A DNA stretch of 64,000 bases from contig NZ_CP125669.1 of assembly GCF_030053775.1 (NCBI RefSeq), positions 496,001 through 560,000 on the forward strand, read 5' to 3'. Made by a program: the position numbers and the translations under genes. Below are positions 52,304 through 62,227 of the stretch, one piece after another. Position 1 is the stretch's first letter. Each line of letters opens with the position of its first letter. The notes under the pieces were generated by a model that was given only the letters and a program-made list of their open reading frames with translations, ran no database searches and had not been told where the DNA came from. Origin of the DNA: Acinetobacter corruptisaponis (GTDB lineage: Bacteria; Pseudomonadota; Gammaproteobacteria; Pseudomonadales; Moraxellaceae).

Positions 52304-53167
52304 ATGAATAGCCCTGAATCATTTTGGATCAGTTGTAAAGATGGTTATCAACTTGCAGCTCAATTTTATCCTGCAAACAATAATAAACAACAATACCCTA
52401 TTCTCATTTGTCCTGCGACAGGTATTACCAAAACCTTTTACCACGCTTTTGCAGAGTGGTTGAGCCAGCAAGGCTATGATGTTCTAAGTTTTGACTTTCG
52501 CGGTATTGGTCAATCCCTGCATGGGCCGCTTAAAGATTCGACAGCCAGTATCAATGATTGGGGACTACTTGATATTCCAGCAGCAATTGATGCTTTGCTG
52601 AACCGAACCCAGGCAGAAAAAGTCATTATTATTGGGCATAGTGCTGGTGGTCAGCTTCTTGGCATTAATCCCAACTATAGTAAAGTTGCCAAGGTTCTGG
52701 CAATTGCTGGCTCAACAGGCCATGTAAAAGGCTTAAAAGGCAAAACCAAGCTGCTCGCCCCTGTCATGTTTAATGTTATTTTTCCTATTTCCAGCTTTTT
52801 CAAAGGCTATGGTGCAACCCAGTTTATCGGTATGGGAGAAAACTTGCCAAAAAATGTGGCAAGGCAATGGGCAGAATTCTGTAGCAAACCTGGCTATGTG
52901 ATGAATGCGATTGGGAAAAGCATTTTTGATGACTATCATCAGGAAATTCAATGCCCTATTACTTCTTTTTGGGCCTCAGATGATGAAATTGCGACACAGG
53001 CAAATGTTGAGGATTTACTGCGTCTTTACCCCAACGCAAAAACTAGGCTCATCGAACTTGACCCTCAACAACATGGCTATAAACAGATTGGGCATATGCT
53101 GATGTTTAAAAAATCCCATCAGAAACTATGGCCAGTTTTGGCAAATGAGTTAAAAAACTTGAATTAA
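52304..53167 (+). CDS. Alpha/beta hydrolase
   Basis: 287 aa. The nucleophile elbow is IIIGHSAGGQLLG (Ser around residue 112). DVLSFDFRGIGQS is the preceding strand motif and the late Asp/His pair lies in FWASDDEIAT and HGYKQIGHM. It resembles the esterase/lipase-like family without signal peptide. Substrate unknown. Ends at a perfect hairpin 35 bp past the stop. Confidence 0.85.
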   Translation: MNSPESFWISCKDGYQLAAQFYPANNNKQQYPILICPATGITKTFYHAFAEWLSQQGYDVLSFDFRGIGQSLHGPLKDSTASINDWGLLDIPAAIDALLNRTQAEKVIIIGHSAGGQLLGINPNYSKVAKVLAIAGSTGHVKGLKGKTKLLAPVMFNVIFPISSFFKGYGATQFIGMGENLPKNVARQWAEFCSKPGYVMNAIGKSIFDDYHQEIQCPITSFWASDDEIATQANVEDLLRLYPNAKTRLIELDPQQHGYKQIGHMLMFKKSHQKLWPVLANELKNLN

Positions 53168-53868
53168 CAACACTCTTTATCTAAGCAATATATACGCTTT
53201 TACGCATCTAAACCTGTAATCCTGTTTAGATGCGTCTTTTTCTCTTTCACATAAAATTTCTTGCACATTCATAAACCAATTTCAAAACTATTTATTAGTT
53301 TTATTAAAAATTACATTTAATATTTTAATTTAACTACAGTTTTATTATTTTCTCAAAAATGAAAGCTTAAAAATTACCCGAAGAATGTGATAAAGAATGT
53401 ATTTATTCAACTTTCATAGAGTCTTTTAAATGCTATATTTTAACCAAATGTTCAATTCAAATGATTGAATAAACACATTTTCCAATTATTATTTATTTTA
53501 TAAATATATTGATTTCGTATATTTATGACATTTTAGACAGAAATTTTTGCAAAAAAGTCACGTTATAATTTGTATTTATTTTCTACAATACAACTGTTCT
53601 ACAAATCAGCTAAATAGCAAAGTTGTAAAACACAATTGGAGCTAATGAGTAACTAAGGTCATCATTCATAACAGTTTAATACGATTTATATGATGTTTTA
53701 CTTATTCATGATAAAGAGAGCTCAAAACTTTCTTTAGGAAGATTTGTTATAAATGGAATGATAGAAAGATCAGATTTCATGGTTTTTCTAACAGGTAAAT
53801 TGTAGACATTTCATGGAATCTTGGAGTTATTCAATATAACTCAATGCAACAAGCATAGGAAATAAGTA
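53168..53868. other. Large A+T-rich intergenic region
   Basis: 701 bp. After the hydrolase terminator (53202-53235) it is about 75% A+T, with long T and A runs and no reading frame that looks coding on either strand. No direct or inverted repeat stands out. It ends with the start of the MarR gene (weak AGGAAA 9 nt upstream). A regulatory RNA cannot be excluded. Confidence 0.5.
53202..53235 (+). terminator. Terminator of the alpha/beta hydrolase gene
   Basis: ACGCATCTAAAC and GTTTAGATGCGT: a perfect 12-bp stem with a 10-nt loop, then CTTTTTCTCTTT. Confidence 0.9.
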
Positions 53869-54333
53869 ATGCCTAAAAAATATGCGCGTTTTTTACCTAC
53901 AGCCGACTCATTTAACTTGGAAGACTTCCCTTTTTACTGGATTTCTCAAGTAAATGCCCAATATGTCCAAAACATTGACAATGTACTTAAAAAGTATGGT
54001 TTAGATAATTCTCGCCGCCGCATTCTCATTGCATTACATGTAAAACCTCATGCCAGTGTGTCTGAGCTTTCAGACATGGTCATTTCTAAAATGTCGACGA
54101 CAACAAAGATTGTCTACCGCTTAAAGGATGAGGGATTTATTGAGACTTATTCCTGTAAAGAAGATGGTCGAATTACCCGCGTTTATTTAACCGAAAAAGG
54201 TCAGGAAATGATCACCAAGATCAATGACCTCACTTCTGTTATTTTAGAGCAGTCCTTTGATGGCTTAACACCATTACAGATTGAGAAAACCATGGAAATT
54301 CTCAAACATATGTTTAAGAACTTGGCGCGCTAA
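53869..54333 (+). CDS. MarR family transcriptional regulator
   Basis: 154 aa. Winged HTH between about residues 50 and 115: SRRRILIALHVKPHASVSELS, VISKMSTTTKIVYRLKDEGF and the wing CKEDGRITRVYLTEKG. Such regulators usually repress efflux or degradation genes and release on binding small aromatics. No obvious target lies alongside. The large A+T-rich region upstream may carry its own control sites. Confidence 0.88.
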   Translation: MPKKYARFLPTADSFNLEDFPFYWISQVNAQYVQNIDNVLKKYGLDNSRRRILIALHVKPHASVSELSDMVISKMSTTTKIVYRLKDEGFIETYSCKEDGRITRVYLTEKGQEMITKINDLTSVILEQSFDGLTPLQIEKTMEILKHMFKNLAR

Positions 54334-54344
54334 TTTCCTATAAA

Positions 54345-54368
54345 AAAGGCTTCTATAATGAAGCCTTT
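54345..54368. terminator. Terminator between the MarR and SRAP genes
   Basis: AAAGGCTTC, TATAAT, GAAGCCTTT: a perfect 9-bp stem with T-rich flanks, between convergent genes. Confidence 0.82.
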
Positions 54369-54394
54369 GTTCGATTCAAGATAGAAAATTTATA

Positions 54395-55057
54395 TTAATC
54401 AAACATATTCAGTTGGGATGTAATTTTTTCTATCTTGGCTTTAGGTACATGGGAGCATTCAAACTCTTCCACTGGAAATCGCTGCATAAACTGGAACATT
54501 TGATTCGGCTGCTTCAAGCTTAGCCAATCATCCAGACCCTCATGTGGAATCACCACAACTGACCTTTTTACATCACCTGGTTCATGAAATTCTTTCATCA
54601 TGGGATGATCTATTGCATCCATTGTCAGCATTGTTGCTGAACGAATCACTTCACTATTTATTTTGCAGATTTCATAAAGTGCAGCGATAAAGAAAACCTT
54701 GCCATCTCTACGGCGCACTCCCCATCGTTGGGGTTTATTCTCAATATATTTACTTTCATAAAACTCAGTAACAGGAATTACGCCAAACTTACATTTATAG
54801 GCGGCTTCCTGAAAGCTGGGCTTCTGAAAAATGGTTTCGTGTCGGGCATTATAAGTATGTTTTGAGATATTGATATCTTCTGCCCACTTTGGTACTAAAC
54901 CAAATAAAACTTCTCGCCACTCCAGTCCATGCTCAGATTTAAACAATAAAGGAGCTTTATAACCTGGATAAACTTCATCCAGATATTCAAACGGAATTTG
55001 TGGTAAACCTAATTGTTGCGCTTGTGGACGAGTTAGAGGTTTAAAGTTGGCACACAT
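54395..55057 (-). CDS. SRAP domain protein (HMCES/YedK family)
   Basis: 220 aa. Cys2 of MCANFKPLTRP is the residue that bonds covalently to abasic sites in single-stranded DNA. NARHETIFQKPSF, VTEFYES (catalytic Glu) and the FHEPGDVKRSVVVIP segment with the family His are present. It protects abasic sites at stalled forks. It lies 3 bp downstream of the VapC-like gene in the same direction. Confidence 0.9.
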   Translation of the reverse strand: MCANFKPLTRPQAQQLGLPQIPFEYLDEVYPGYKAPLLFKSEHGLEWREVLFGLVPKWAEDINISKHTYNARHETIFQKPSFQEAAYKCKFGVIPVTEFYESKYIENKPQRWGVRRRDGKVFFIAALYEICKINSEVIRSATMLTMDAIDHPMMKEFHEPGDVKRSVVVIPHEGLDDWLSLKQPNQMFQFMQRFPVEEFECSHVPKAKIEKITSQLNMFD

Positions 55058-55060
55058 AAA

Positions 55061-55435
55061 TTACCAAATCCATTCTATATCATATTGATGGATACTTTCA
55101 TCTGCTGTAATTAATGGTATGTTCTCATATTTTGCTGTTGCAATAATCAGTCGATCAAAAGGGTCTCGATGAATAAATGGTAAATCAAACACACCTAACA
55201 TATATTCATCTTTAATTGGCAATATTTCAAAACCATTTTGTCGTACAAGTTGGCAAAAAGCAGAAAAGCCACCAACAAATTCATATTTACCAATATTCAT
55301 TTTAATTGCAACTTCCCACAAAGAAGCAATACTGACTAAGTTTTGTCCAAAAATAATTCTGTCACGTAAATTAGGGGATAATTTTTCGCCATTCAGAAAC
55401 CAAAGTACAATATGAGTATCAAGCAATTGCTTCAT
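55061..55435 (-). CDS. PIN-domain toxin (VapC-like)
   Basis: 124 aa. Acidic residues of the PIN ribonuclease site: Asp6 in KQLLDTHIVLWFL, Glu in ASLWEVAIKMNIG, Asp in HRDPFDRLIIATA and Asp in ITADESIHQYDIEW. The latter motif places it in the PIN subgroup often paired with Phd-like or VapB antitoxins. It overlaps the upstream antitoxin gene by 4 bp (ATGA) and is followed 3 bp later by the SRAP gene. Confidence 0.88.
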   Translation of the reverse strand: MKQLLDTHIVLWFLNGEKLSPNLRDRIIFGQNLVSIASLWEVAIKMNIGKYEFVGGFSAFCQLVRQNGFEILPIKDEYMLGVFDLPFIHRDPFDRLIIATAKYENIPLITADESIHQYDIEWIW

Positions 55436-55650
55436 TCCATATAATCCTTTAATTCATCAAGCGGTTCATCAAAATCATCTGCAATACGCATTAGCCCTTT
55501 ACCCGAACCATAGACAGGACGGGTTTCTACTTTTTCTGTTTCATACATGACAATAATACGTGCTTTTTTTGCTTTAATATTTTCAGGCAGTTGTACATGT
55601 ATTTGATGATTAGAATCAATTTCTACAGGTAACTCAATTGCATGCATCAA
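55432..55650 (-). CDS. Antitoxin partner of the PIN toxin
   Basis: 72 aa. The start MMHAIELPVEIDSNHQIHVQ, then LPENIKAKKARIIVMYE, looks like a small beta-rich DNA-binding antitoxin of the DUF2281/VapB type. The C-terminal half is acidic (ADDFDEPLDELKDYME) and would wrap the toxin. It overlaps the toxin gene by four bases. A 20-bp palindrome 48 bp upstream is the likely operator. Confidence 0.8.
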   Translation of the reverse strand: MMHAIELPVEIDSNHQIHVQLPENIKAKKARIIVMYETEKVETRPVYGSGKGLMRIADDFDEPLDELKDYME

Positions 55651-55697
55651 ATATTCTCCCTAAAGAGATCAAATACTTTCATTGAGCATAACATAAT

Positions 55698-55717
55698 TTT
55701 TTCGTGATCACGAAAAA
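55698..55717. promoter_or_regulatory. 20-bp perfect palindrome upstream of the antitoxin gene
   Basis: T5-CGTGATCACG-A5, a perfect dyad 48 bp before the antitoxin start. Toxin-antitoxin complexes usually bind such dyads to repress their own operon. It lies between that start and the glcB terminator. Confidence 0.6.
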
Positions 55718-55748
55718 CAAAAACCTTTCAAATTGAAAGGTCTTTGTT
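55717..55748 (-). terminator. glcB terminator
   Basis: On the minus strand AACAAAGACCTTTC and GAAAGGTTTTTGTT arms, followed by TTTCG. One mismatch. It lies 23 bp past the glcB stop. Confidence 0.75.
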
Positions 55749-55770
55749 AGATTCAAATGACTAATTGAAA

Positions 55771-57933
55771 TTAATCACCTGTATAATTTTTTAATTTTAA
55801 ACGTGCAGCGTGTAACAATGGCTCTGTATAACCAGATGGTTGCTCTGCACCTTTGAAAATCAAGTCAGAAGCTGCTTGGAACGCGATACCATCAAAATTT
55901 GGTGCCATTGGTGTATAAAGTGGATCATTGGCATTTTGCTGATCGACAATCACTGCCATGCGCTTCAACACTTCTTCAACCTGTTCACGCGTTACAATCC
56001 CGTGACGCAACCAGTTCGCAACGTGTTGAGAGGAAATACGCAATGTTGCACGGTCTTCCATCAAACCAACGTTGTTGATGTCTGGAACCTTAGAACAACC
56101 TACGCCCAAGTCAACCCAACGAACGACATAACCCAAGATACCTTGACAGTTATTTTCAAGTTCATTATTCAACTCTTCAGCAGTCCAGTTAGTTTCTGGA
56201 GCAAATGGTGGTGTTAACAAATCATCCAGAGACAACATGTTTTCATTTGCCAACTCATCCTGACGTGCTTTCACGTTGATTTGATGGTAATGCAATGCAT
56301 GAAGTACCGCACCTGTTGGAGATGGAACCCATGCACAAGAAGCACCCGCATTTGGATGTGCAGTTTTGGTCGCCAACATATCTTTCATGCTGTCTGGTTT
56401 TGGCCACATGCCTTTACCAATTTGCGCCTTACCTTGTAGGCCGCATGCCAAACCAATCGCAACGTTACGGTTTTCGTAAGATGCAATCCATTTTTGGGTC
56501 TTAACTGCTTCTTTACGAACCACTGGGGCAGCTTCCATAGAAGTATGGATTTCATCACCTGTACGGTCCATGAAGCCTGTGTTAATGAAAATCGTACGAT
56601 CTTTTGCAGCAGCGATACAGTTTTTCAAGTTGACAGAGGTACGACGTTCTTCGTCCATAATCCCGATTTTAAGCGTCTTCGCTGACAAGCCAAGTGCCTG
56701 TTCTGCACGCTCAAACAATTCAACTGCAAATGCAACTTCTTCTGGGCCGTGCATTTTTGGCTTAACAATATACATAGAACCTTTACGAGAGTTGTGGTTC
56801 TCGTTTTGACCACGGATATCAGCAATTGTCAGTAACGGCGTTACCAACGCATCCATGATCCCCTCGAATACTTCCTCACCTTCTACAAGGATCGCTGGGT
56901 TAGTCATTAAATGACCAACGTTACGAAGAAGCATCAATGAACGACCATGTAAAGTTGTAGTGCCACCAATCAAGTTTTGAACAGTACGGTCTTTGTTCAA
57001 GGCACGCGTAATGGTTTTACCATTTTTCTCGATAGACTCTTGTAAGTCACCTTTCATCAAGCCCAACCAGTTACGGTAGCCTTCAACTTTCTCTTCTGCG
57101 TCAACAGCCGCAACAGAATCTTCCAAATCCTGAATGGTTGTGATTGCCGCTTCAAGGGTTAAATCTTTTACACCAGCAGCATCAGTTTTACCCACTGGGC
57201 TGTTTGCATCAATATCAATGATAACGTGCAGGCCGTTATTTAATAAAACGATTTCAGTTGGGTTTGCAGCTTCGCCATTGAAACCAACAAATTGAGCTTC
57301 ATGCGCCAAAGAAGTGGTCGAACCATCTTTTAAAGTCACAACCAGACGATTGTGATCAACCGCATATTGAGTTGCATCAGCATGTGAACCTTGTGCCAAC
57401 GGGAAAGTTTGGTTTAAGAAATCTTTAGCAAATGCAATAACCTTGTCACCACGAACTGGGTTATAGCCTTTACCTTTTTCCGCACCATTTTCTTCAGAAA
57501 TTACATCTGTACCATAAAGCGCATCGTATAAAGAGCCCCAACGTGCATTGGCTGCATTTAAGCAATAACGCGCATTACGCACGGGTACAACTAGCTGTGG
57601 ACCAGCCAACAATGCGATTTCTTCATCTACATTTTCAGTCGTCACCTGGAAATCCGCAACTTCTGGTTCCAGATAACCAATTTCAGTCAAGAATGCTTTA
57701 TAGGCATTCAGTTCAAATTTATTATTGCGGTGCCATTCATCAATCTTGGCTTGTAATTCATCACGCTTAGCCAATAATGCCTTGTTTTTTGGGCTAAGAT
57801 CGACAACGACTTGCTCGAAGTTTTTCCAGTAAGTTTCACTATCTAAACCAGATCCTGGTAAAGCTTCATTTTCGATGAAATCGTAAAGTTCTTTAGCAAT
57901 CGCTAGCTTGCCTTGTTGAATACGTACAGTCAT
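55771..57933 (-). CDS. glcB: Malate synthase G
   Basis: 720 aa, single-chain G form. It condenses glyoxylate with acetyl-CoA in the glyoxylate shunt. Typical segments: the [20 protein letters not shown] region, the [19 protein letters not shown] and [20 protein letters not shown] catalytic segment and [21 protein letters not shown]-terminal [11 protein letters not shown]. No aceA is adjacent. Supports growth on acetate and fatty acids. Confidence 0.96.
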   Translation of the reverse strand: MTVRIQQGKLAIAKELYDFIENEALPGSGLDSETYWKNFEQVVVDLSPKNKALLAKRDELQAKIDEWHRNNKFELNAYKAFLTEIGYLEPEVADFQVTTENVDEEIALLAGPQLVVPVRNARYCLNAANARWGSLYDALYGTDVISEENGAEKGKGYNPVRGDKVIAFAKDFLNQTFPLAQGSHADATQYAVDHNRLVVTLKDGSTTSLAHEAQFVGFNGEAANPTEIVLLNNGLHVIIDIDANSPVGKTDAAGVKDLTLEAAITTIQDLEDSVAAVDAEEKVEGYRNWLGLMKGDLQESIEKNGKTITRALNKDRTVQNLIGGTTTLHGRSLMLLRNVGHLMTNPAILVEGEEVFEGIMDALVTPLLTIADIRGQNENHNSRKGSMYIVKPKMHGPEEVAFAVELFERAEQALGLSAKTLKIGIMDEERRTSVNLKNCIAAAKDRTIFINTGFMDRTGDEIHTSMEAAPVVRKEAVKTQKWIASYENRNVAIGLACGLQGKAQIGKGMWPKPDSMKDMLATKTAHPNAGASCAWVPSPTGAVLHALHYHQINVKARQDELANENMLSLDDLLTPPFAPETNWTAEELNNELENNCQGILGYVVRWVDLGVGCSKVPDINNVGLMEDRATLRISSQHVANWLRHGIVTREQVEEVLKRMAVIVDQQNANDPLYTPMAPNFDGIAFQAASDLIFKGAEQPSGYTEPLLHAARLKLKNYTGD

Positions 57934-58197
57934 TGTCTTTCCTGATGGTGCTAACTTTTTATAACAAGATTCCTAGTATACCGATTTATACTAGCCTGAA
58001 TAGTAATATCACATTCCTAAATAGTAAGCATTTTCTCTATAAGACGTATTGACAAGCGCAACTTTATCTCTTTATCAAAAAATCAAATTCTTGGGTACTT
58101 ACAGTTTAGGCCTGCAATGTCCTCACATTTTTAAACGACTTTATTTATAGCAAAATTCAAACAAGAATAAAGCTTTCTCCCTCTAAATTTATAAAAA

Positions 58198-58220
58198 AAG
58201 ACATTCCGAAGAATGTCTTT
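58198..58220. terminator. zapE terminator
   Basis: AAAGACATTC, CGAA, GAATGTCTTT: a 10-bp stem with a CGAA loop and T-rich flanks. Seven bases before the zapE stop. Confidence 0.85.
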
Positions 58221-58226
58221 TTAATT

Positions 58227-59372
58227 TTATGAGGTTTTTGCAACCTGTATCTGTCGATGTTCAGAATGTAGGTAGTCATCCGACTGCATTTCCAGCAAGC
58301 GTGAACGTGTCCGTTCAATTTCAAATGCCAGTTTCTGGCCTTCATACAGTTCAATAATCGAGTCTTCAGAAGTCAGCAACAGCTTCACGCCACGGTCATA
58401 GAACTCATCGACCAGATAAATAAAGCGTCGTGTTCCTTCTGACAGGAAATCGGTCAAATGCGGAATATTGCTGACCAATACAGTATTGTAAATATTGGCA
58501 ATTTCAATAAAGTCTGCTGGACTACGTGGCTTAAAGCATAATTCAGAGAACTCACACCACAATACATCTTCTGTATGCCCTAGAGTCTCAACCACACGAT
58601 TATTAATCATGATGGGTGTATTAGACAACGTTTGAGTATGTGTAAGCGATTGAAAACGTTCAAACATCCATGATTGTGTATCATTGCTTAATGGATGTTT
58701 AAACAATTGTGCCTGTTTCAATACACGTAAGCGATAATCCACACCTGCATCAACGTTAAAAACCACACAGTTTTTTTGTACCAGTTCAATGGTTGGCATA
58801 AAACGGTCACGGTGAATCCCATTTTTGTATAAACCGTCTGGTGCAATATTAGAGGTTGCAACCAAGGTAATGCCGCGCTCAAATAGTTTCTGGAATAAAT
58901 CACTGAGAATCATTGCATCTGTCACGTTCGATACAAAGAATTCATCAAAACAAATCACAACTGCATCTTTATAAATTTGATCAGCGACCAAATCCAACGG
59001 ATTACGCTGGCCTGACAGCTTGTTTAATTCTTTATGAACGTGTTGCATAAAGTGATGAAAATGCATACGGGTTTTGCGACGGAATGGAACAGCATCATAG
59101 AACTGGTCCATTAACCATGTCTTGCCACGTCCTACGCCGCCCCACATATAAACCCCTCTCGGATAGGTTTGGCGACGGAAACGTCGAAACGCTTTCTTGG
59201 ATGCTTTATAACGCGTGAGTAATTCTTTCCATACTCGATCCAACTCTTGCACTGCCTGAGCCTGAGCTTCATCAGGCATAAACTGACCTGACTCAAGTGC
59301 TTGAGTATAACGCTCGGCAGGTGATGTAGGAATAAATGCAGTGCTATGTGAGTCTGGTTTAGAATTTGACAT
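58227..59372 (-). CDS. zapE: Cell division ATPase ZapE (AFG1 family)
   Basis: 381 aa. Walker A GGVGRGKTW at residues 78-86, Walker B VVICFDEFFVSNVTDAMIL and sensor VATSNIAPDGLYKNGIHRDR match AFG1-like ATPases. YMWGGVGRGKTWLMDQFYD and RDRFMPTIEL are family hallmarks. ZapE interacts with the Z ring under stress or low oxygen in E. coli. Confidence 0.94.
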   Translation of the reverse strand: MSNSKPDSHSTAFIPTSPAERYTQALESGQFMPDEAQAQAVQELDRVWKELLTRYKASKKAFRRFRRQTYPRGVYMWGGVGRGKTWLMDQFYDAVPFRRKTRMHFHHFMQHVHKELNKLSGQRNPLDLVADQIYKDAVVICFDEFFVSNVTDAMILSDLFQKLFERGITLVATSNIAPDGLYKNGIHRDRFMPTIELVQKNCVVFNVDAGVDYRLRVLKQAQLFKHPLSNDTQSWMFERFQSLTHTQTLSNTPIMINNRVVETLGHTEDVLWCEFSELCFKPRSPADFIEIANIYNTVLVSNIPHLTDFLSEGTRRFIYLVDEFYDRGVKLLLTSEDSIIELYEGQKLAFEIERTRSRLLEMQSDDYLHSEHRQIQVAKTS

Positions 59373-59490
59373 AAGGACTTATTGCAATTTTAATTGGTGA
59401 AAATTATATCGAACATTCTGTTCAAAGGCATTAGATTTTAGGCTTAATTATCATGCTGTTTAAACATCATAATCTACCATTTTTAATTAT

Positions 59491-60510
59491 TTAGCTATTT
59501 CGATGATATTGTCTAGGGCTTTGTCCAAACCATCTTTTAAAGGCATGATTAAACGCCGCAGGTTCAGAATATCCCAACATTTCGGCCACCTGTTCAATCG
59601 AATACGAACTATTTTCAATGAATTTTAATGCCTTTTGTTTGATCAGCCTTTCACGAATTTCCTTATAACTGGTCTGCATTTGCTGTAATTGATGCCTTAA
59701 GGTTCGCTCAGGCATGTTCAGTGCACAGGCCGTTTCCGCCATGGTTGGAATCACGCCATTCTGCATTTCCAGATAATTTTCAACATATTCGACAACAGTC
59801 AGTTTAAGACTCTCATTCTTCTCTAGCTTGGCCAGATCCTGTAGGCATTTTTCCTCATATACCCGATAGGTCAATGCATCCGCAGAGGGAACTTTAATTT
59901 GTAAAATATCAATATCATCTAAAATAAATGCAGCATGTTCACAGCCAAATTTGACATCTTGTCCATAGTAATCCTGATAGGCTGCGACCAATGCCAAGTC
60001 TTTCGGTCTTTTAAATGGCAATTCAATGTGGATATCTGGCGTTTCCAGCCCCATCATCTTAAAAATATCTTGTAAAAACTTATAAGTACCTGAGATTTCG
60101 CATTCAGCCCTGAGCTGCCCCAAGGGACTCATCAAGTCCATCGGCTGATAAGTTAAGCGAATCAAAGAGGCGTCTATTGTTAATTGTAATGAACCAAATA
60201 AATGGGTTAAGCGTTGAAATCGCACCCCGTTTTTTAAAGCGGAATGGAGTGTGTCACTGGTCACCAGCAACATTAAAAATGGACCATACCCTGCAAGCGC
60301 ATAATGCTGTCCAATAAATAAGCCTTGTTCAGGAGAAATATCCTGGCTAATATGCTGCAAAATATCCCATTCAATTTCATCTGGTATAATTGAGCTCGGA
60401 TCTAATGCATCGGCCTGTATGCCCATATTTGCCAGACGTGTATCCACATCAATACCGACATGACGCATGCCTTGAATTAAATACATTAATCCGAGGATAG
60501 ATCTCTTCAT
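59491..60510 (-). CDS. AraC family regulator divergent from a monooxygenase
   Basis: 339 aa from the ATG at 60510; the in-frame TTG at 60531 is rejected. Arabinose-binding-like domain in about residues 20-200. C-terminal HTHs: VIPTMAETACALNMPERTLR and YSIEQVAEMLGYSEPAAFNH, then HAFKRWFGQSPRQYHR. It faces the monooxygenase gene across 155 bp, so it is the likely activator of that gene. The inducer is unknown. Confidence 0.9.
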   Translation of the reverse strand: MKRSILGLMYLIQGMRHVGIDVDTRLANMGIQADALDPSSIIPDEIEWDILQHISQDISPEQGLFIGQHYALAGYGPFLMLLVTSDTLHSALKNGVRFQRLTHLFGSLQLTIDASLIRLTYQPMDLMSPLGQLRAECEISGTYKFLQDIFKMMGLETPDIHIELPFKRPKDLALVAAYQDYYGQDVKFGCEHAAFILDDIDILQIKVPSADALTYRVYEEKCLQDLAKLEKNESLKLTVVEYVENYLEMQNGVIPTMAETACALNMPERTLRHQLQQMQTSYKEIRERLIKQKALKFIENSSYSIEQVAEMLGYSEPAAFNHAFKRWFGQSPRQYHRNS

Positions 60511-60665
60511 AATTCCAAATGCAATTCTCAAAACTTTAATGTTGTACTATAAAAAAGCATGTAAATGAATTGCCGAAATGATCAAGTTCTGCGTCTATAC
60601 AATCATATTTAATCTCGATAAAACCTTTAAACTTGCACGAAATTTAGCTGTGCAGGGCGTGGACT

Positions 60666-62180
60666 ATGCGTGACGTAACCAAAAATGCGATTCAAAAAAC
60701 TAAAGTTGCCATTATTGGTGCAGGTTTTGGTGGTTTGGCAATGGCAATCCGACTATTACAAAGCCAAATCAATGATTTTGTGATTTTGGAAAAGACCAAT
60801 GATGTTGGTGGTACATGGCGAGAAAACCAATATCCAGGCGCAGCATGTGACGTTCAATCACATATGTATTCCCTTTCATTTGCACCTAAAACTGACTGGT
60901 CCAAGCGTTACGCAGAAGCAGATGAAATCTTTACTTATATTCAGGATATTACTGAGCAATACAAACTTAAGGATTACTGCAAGTTTGACCATGAAGTAAC
61001 TCATGCTGAATTTGATGAAAACCGTAATGTCTGGACTGTAGAATTTAAAGACCAGCCAACACTTGAAGCACAATTTGTTATTTTTGCTTCTGGTCCGCTG
61101 CATGTTCCCCAAATTCCACACATTAAAGGGATTGAGAAATTCAAAGGCAAAGTGTTCCACTCTTCAAAATGGGAACACGATTATGATTTAAATGGTAAAT
61201 CTGTTGCCTCTATTGGTACAGGTGGCAGTGCCATTCAATATATTCCTGAAATTGCACCAGAAGTAAAACAGCTTTATGTGTTCCAGCGTACCGCAGCTTG
61301 GGTCATTCCACGTGACGAACGTAAGTATTCACAACTGAGCAAGTCCTTATTTAAGGCATCTAACATTTATCGTCAAATTCACCGTACTCGCCTGTACTGG
61401 ACCAATGAATCCCGTGTGGTACCGATTGTACAGCCACAGATCATGAAATATGGTCAAAAACTGGCAGAAGCCTTTATTCGTTTTCAGGTAAAAGATAAAG
61501 AACTTGCCAAGAAACTGACGCCTGACTTTGTTATGGGCTGTAAGCGTATTTTGATTTCCAACAAATACTTCCCAACATTTAACCGTAAAAACGTTGAATT
61601 GGTTACGGACGGTATTCAGGAAATTACGGCAAATAGCATCATCACCAAAGATGGTCAAGAACGTCAGATTGACTGCCTGATTTATGGTACAGGTTTTATT
61701 ACCGATCCACGTATCTACTTAAAGCATTTTGATTGTGTCGGTCGTAATGGCATTGAACTTAAACAGGCGTGGAAAGATGGCGCTGAAAGTTATTATGGCA
61801 TTGCCACCAAGAACTTCCCTAACCTGTTCCAGTTACTCGGCCCGAATACGATCCTAGGTCATAACTCTGTGATTTTCATGATTGAATCACAAGTGAACTA
61901 TATTCTACAGTTGATCCAGACCGTGGATAAAACAGGTACTCAGGCGGTTGAAATCAAGCATAATATACAAGATCAGTTCAATGATCGTGTACAGGAACAG
62001 CTCAAAGGTACGGTATGGCAAGCAGGTGGCTGTAGTAGTTGGTATCAGGCGGCTGATGGCAAAAACTTCTCCCTATGGCCAACTTATACCTGGAAATATT
62101 GGTTAGAGACTCGTAAAGTGAATGTGGCTGATTACAACTTTATTAGCACCAATACAAATGCGAAAAGCAATGCAGCCTAA
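60666..62180 (+). CDS. Flavin monooxygenase, Baeyer-Villiger type
   Basis: 504 aa. FAD-binding GxGxxG in VAIIGAGFGGLAMAIRL (residues 18-23), Baeyer-Villiger fingerprint FKGKVFHSSKWEHD (near 160) and second nucleotide-binding GTGGSAIQYIPEIA (near 188). GGTWRENQYPGAACDVQSHM is also typical. It probably inserts oxygen into a ketone or aldehyde using NADPH. The length is close to 500 aa, shorter than cyclohexanone monooxygenase. It is not close to AlmA. Likely controlled by the divergent AraC-type gene. Confidence 0.88.
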   Translation: MRDVTKNAIQKTKVAIIGAGFGGLAMAIRLLQSQINDFVILEKTNDVGGTWRENQYPGAACDVQSHMYSLSFAPKTDWSKRYAEADEIFTYIQDITEQYKLKDYCKFDHEVTHAEFDENRNVWTVEFKDQPTLEAQFVIFASGPLHVPQIPHIKGIEKFKGKVFHSSKWEHDYDLNGKSVASIGTGGSAIQYIPEIAPEVKQLYVFQRTAAWVIPRDERKYSQLSKSLFKASNIYRQIHRTRLYWTNESRVVPIVQPQIMKYGQKLAEAFIRFQVKDKELAKKLTPDFVMGCKRILISNKYFPTFNRKNVELVTDGIQEITANSIITKDGQERQIDCLIYGTGFITDPRIYLKHFDCVGRNGIELKQAWKDGAESYYGIATKNFPNLFQLLGPNTILGHNSVIFMIESQVNYILQLIQTVDKTGTQAVEIKHNIQDQFNDRVQEQLKGTVWQAGGCSSWYQAADGKNFSLWPTYTWKYWLETRKVNVADYNFISTNTNAKSNAA

Positions 62181-62199
62181 TCTATAATTCTCCATAATA

Positions 62200-62221
62200 A
62201 GCAGGTTATTCTTAACCTGCT
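62200..62221 (+). terminator. Terminator directly before the lysO start
   Basis: AGCAGGTTA, TTCT, TAACCTGCT: a perfect 9-bp stem followed by TTTTTT. It ends the monooxygenase transcript, and the lysO ATG lies only 7 bp downstream. Confidence 0.88.
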
Positions 62222-62227
62222 TTTTTT

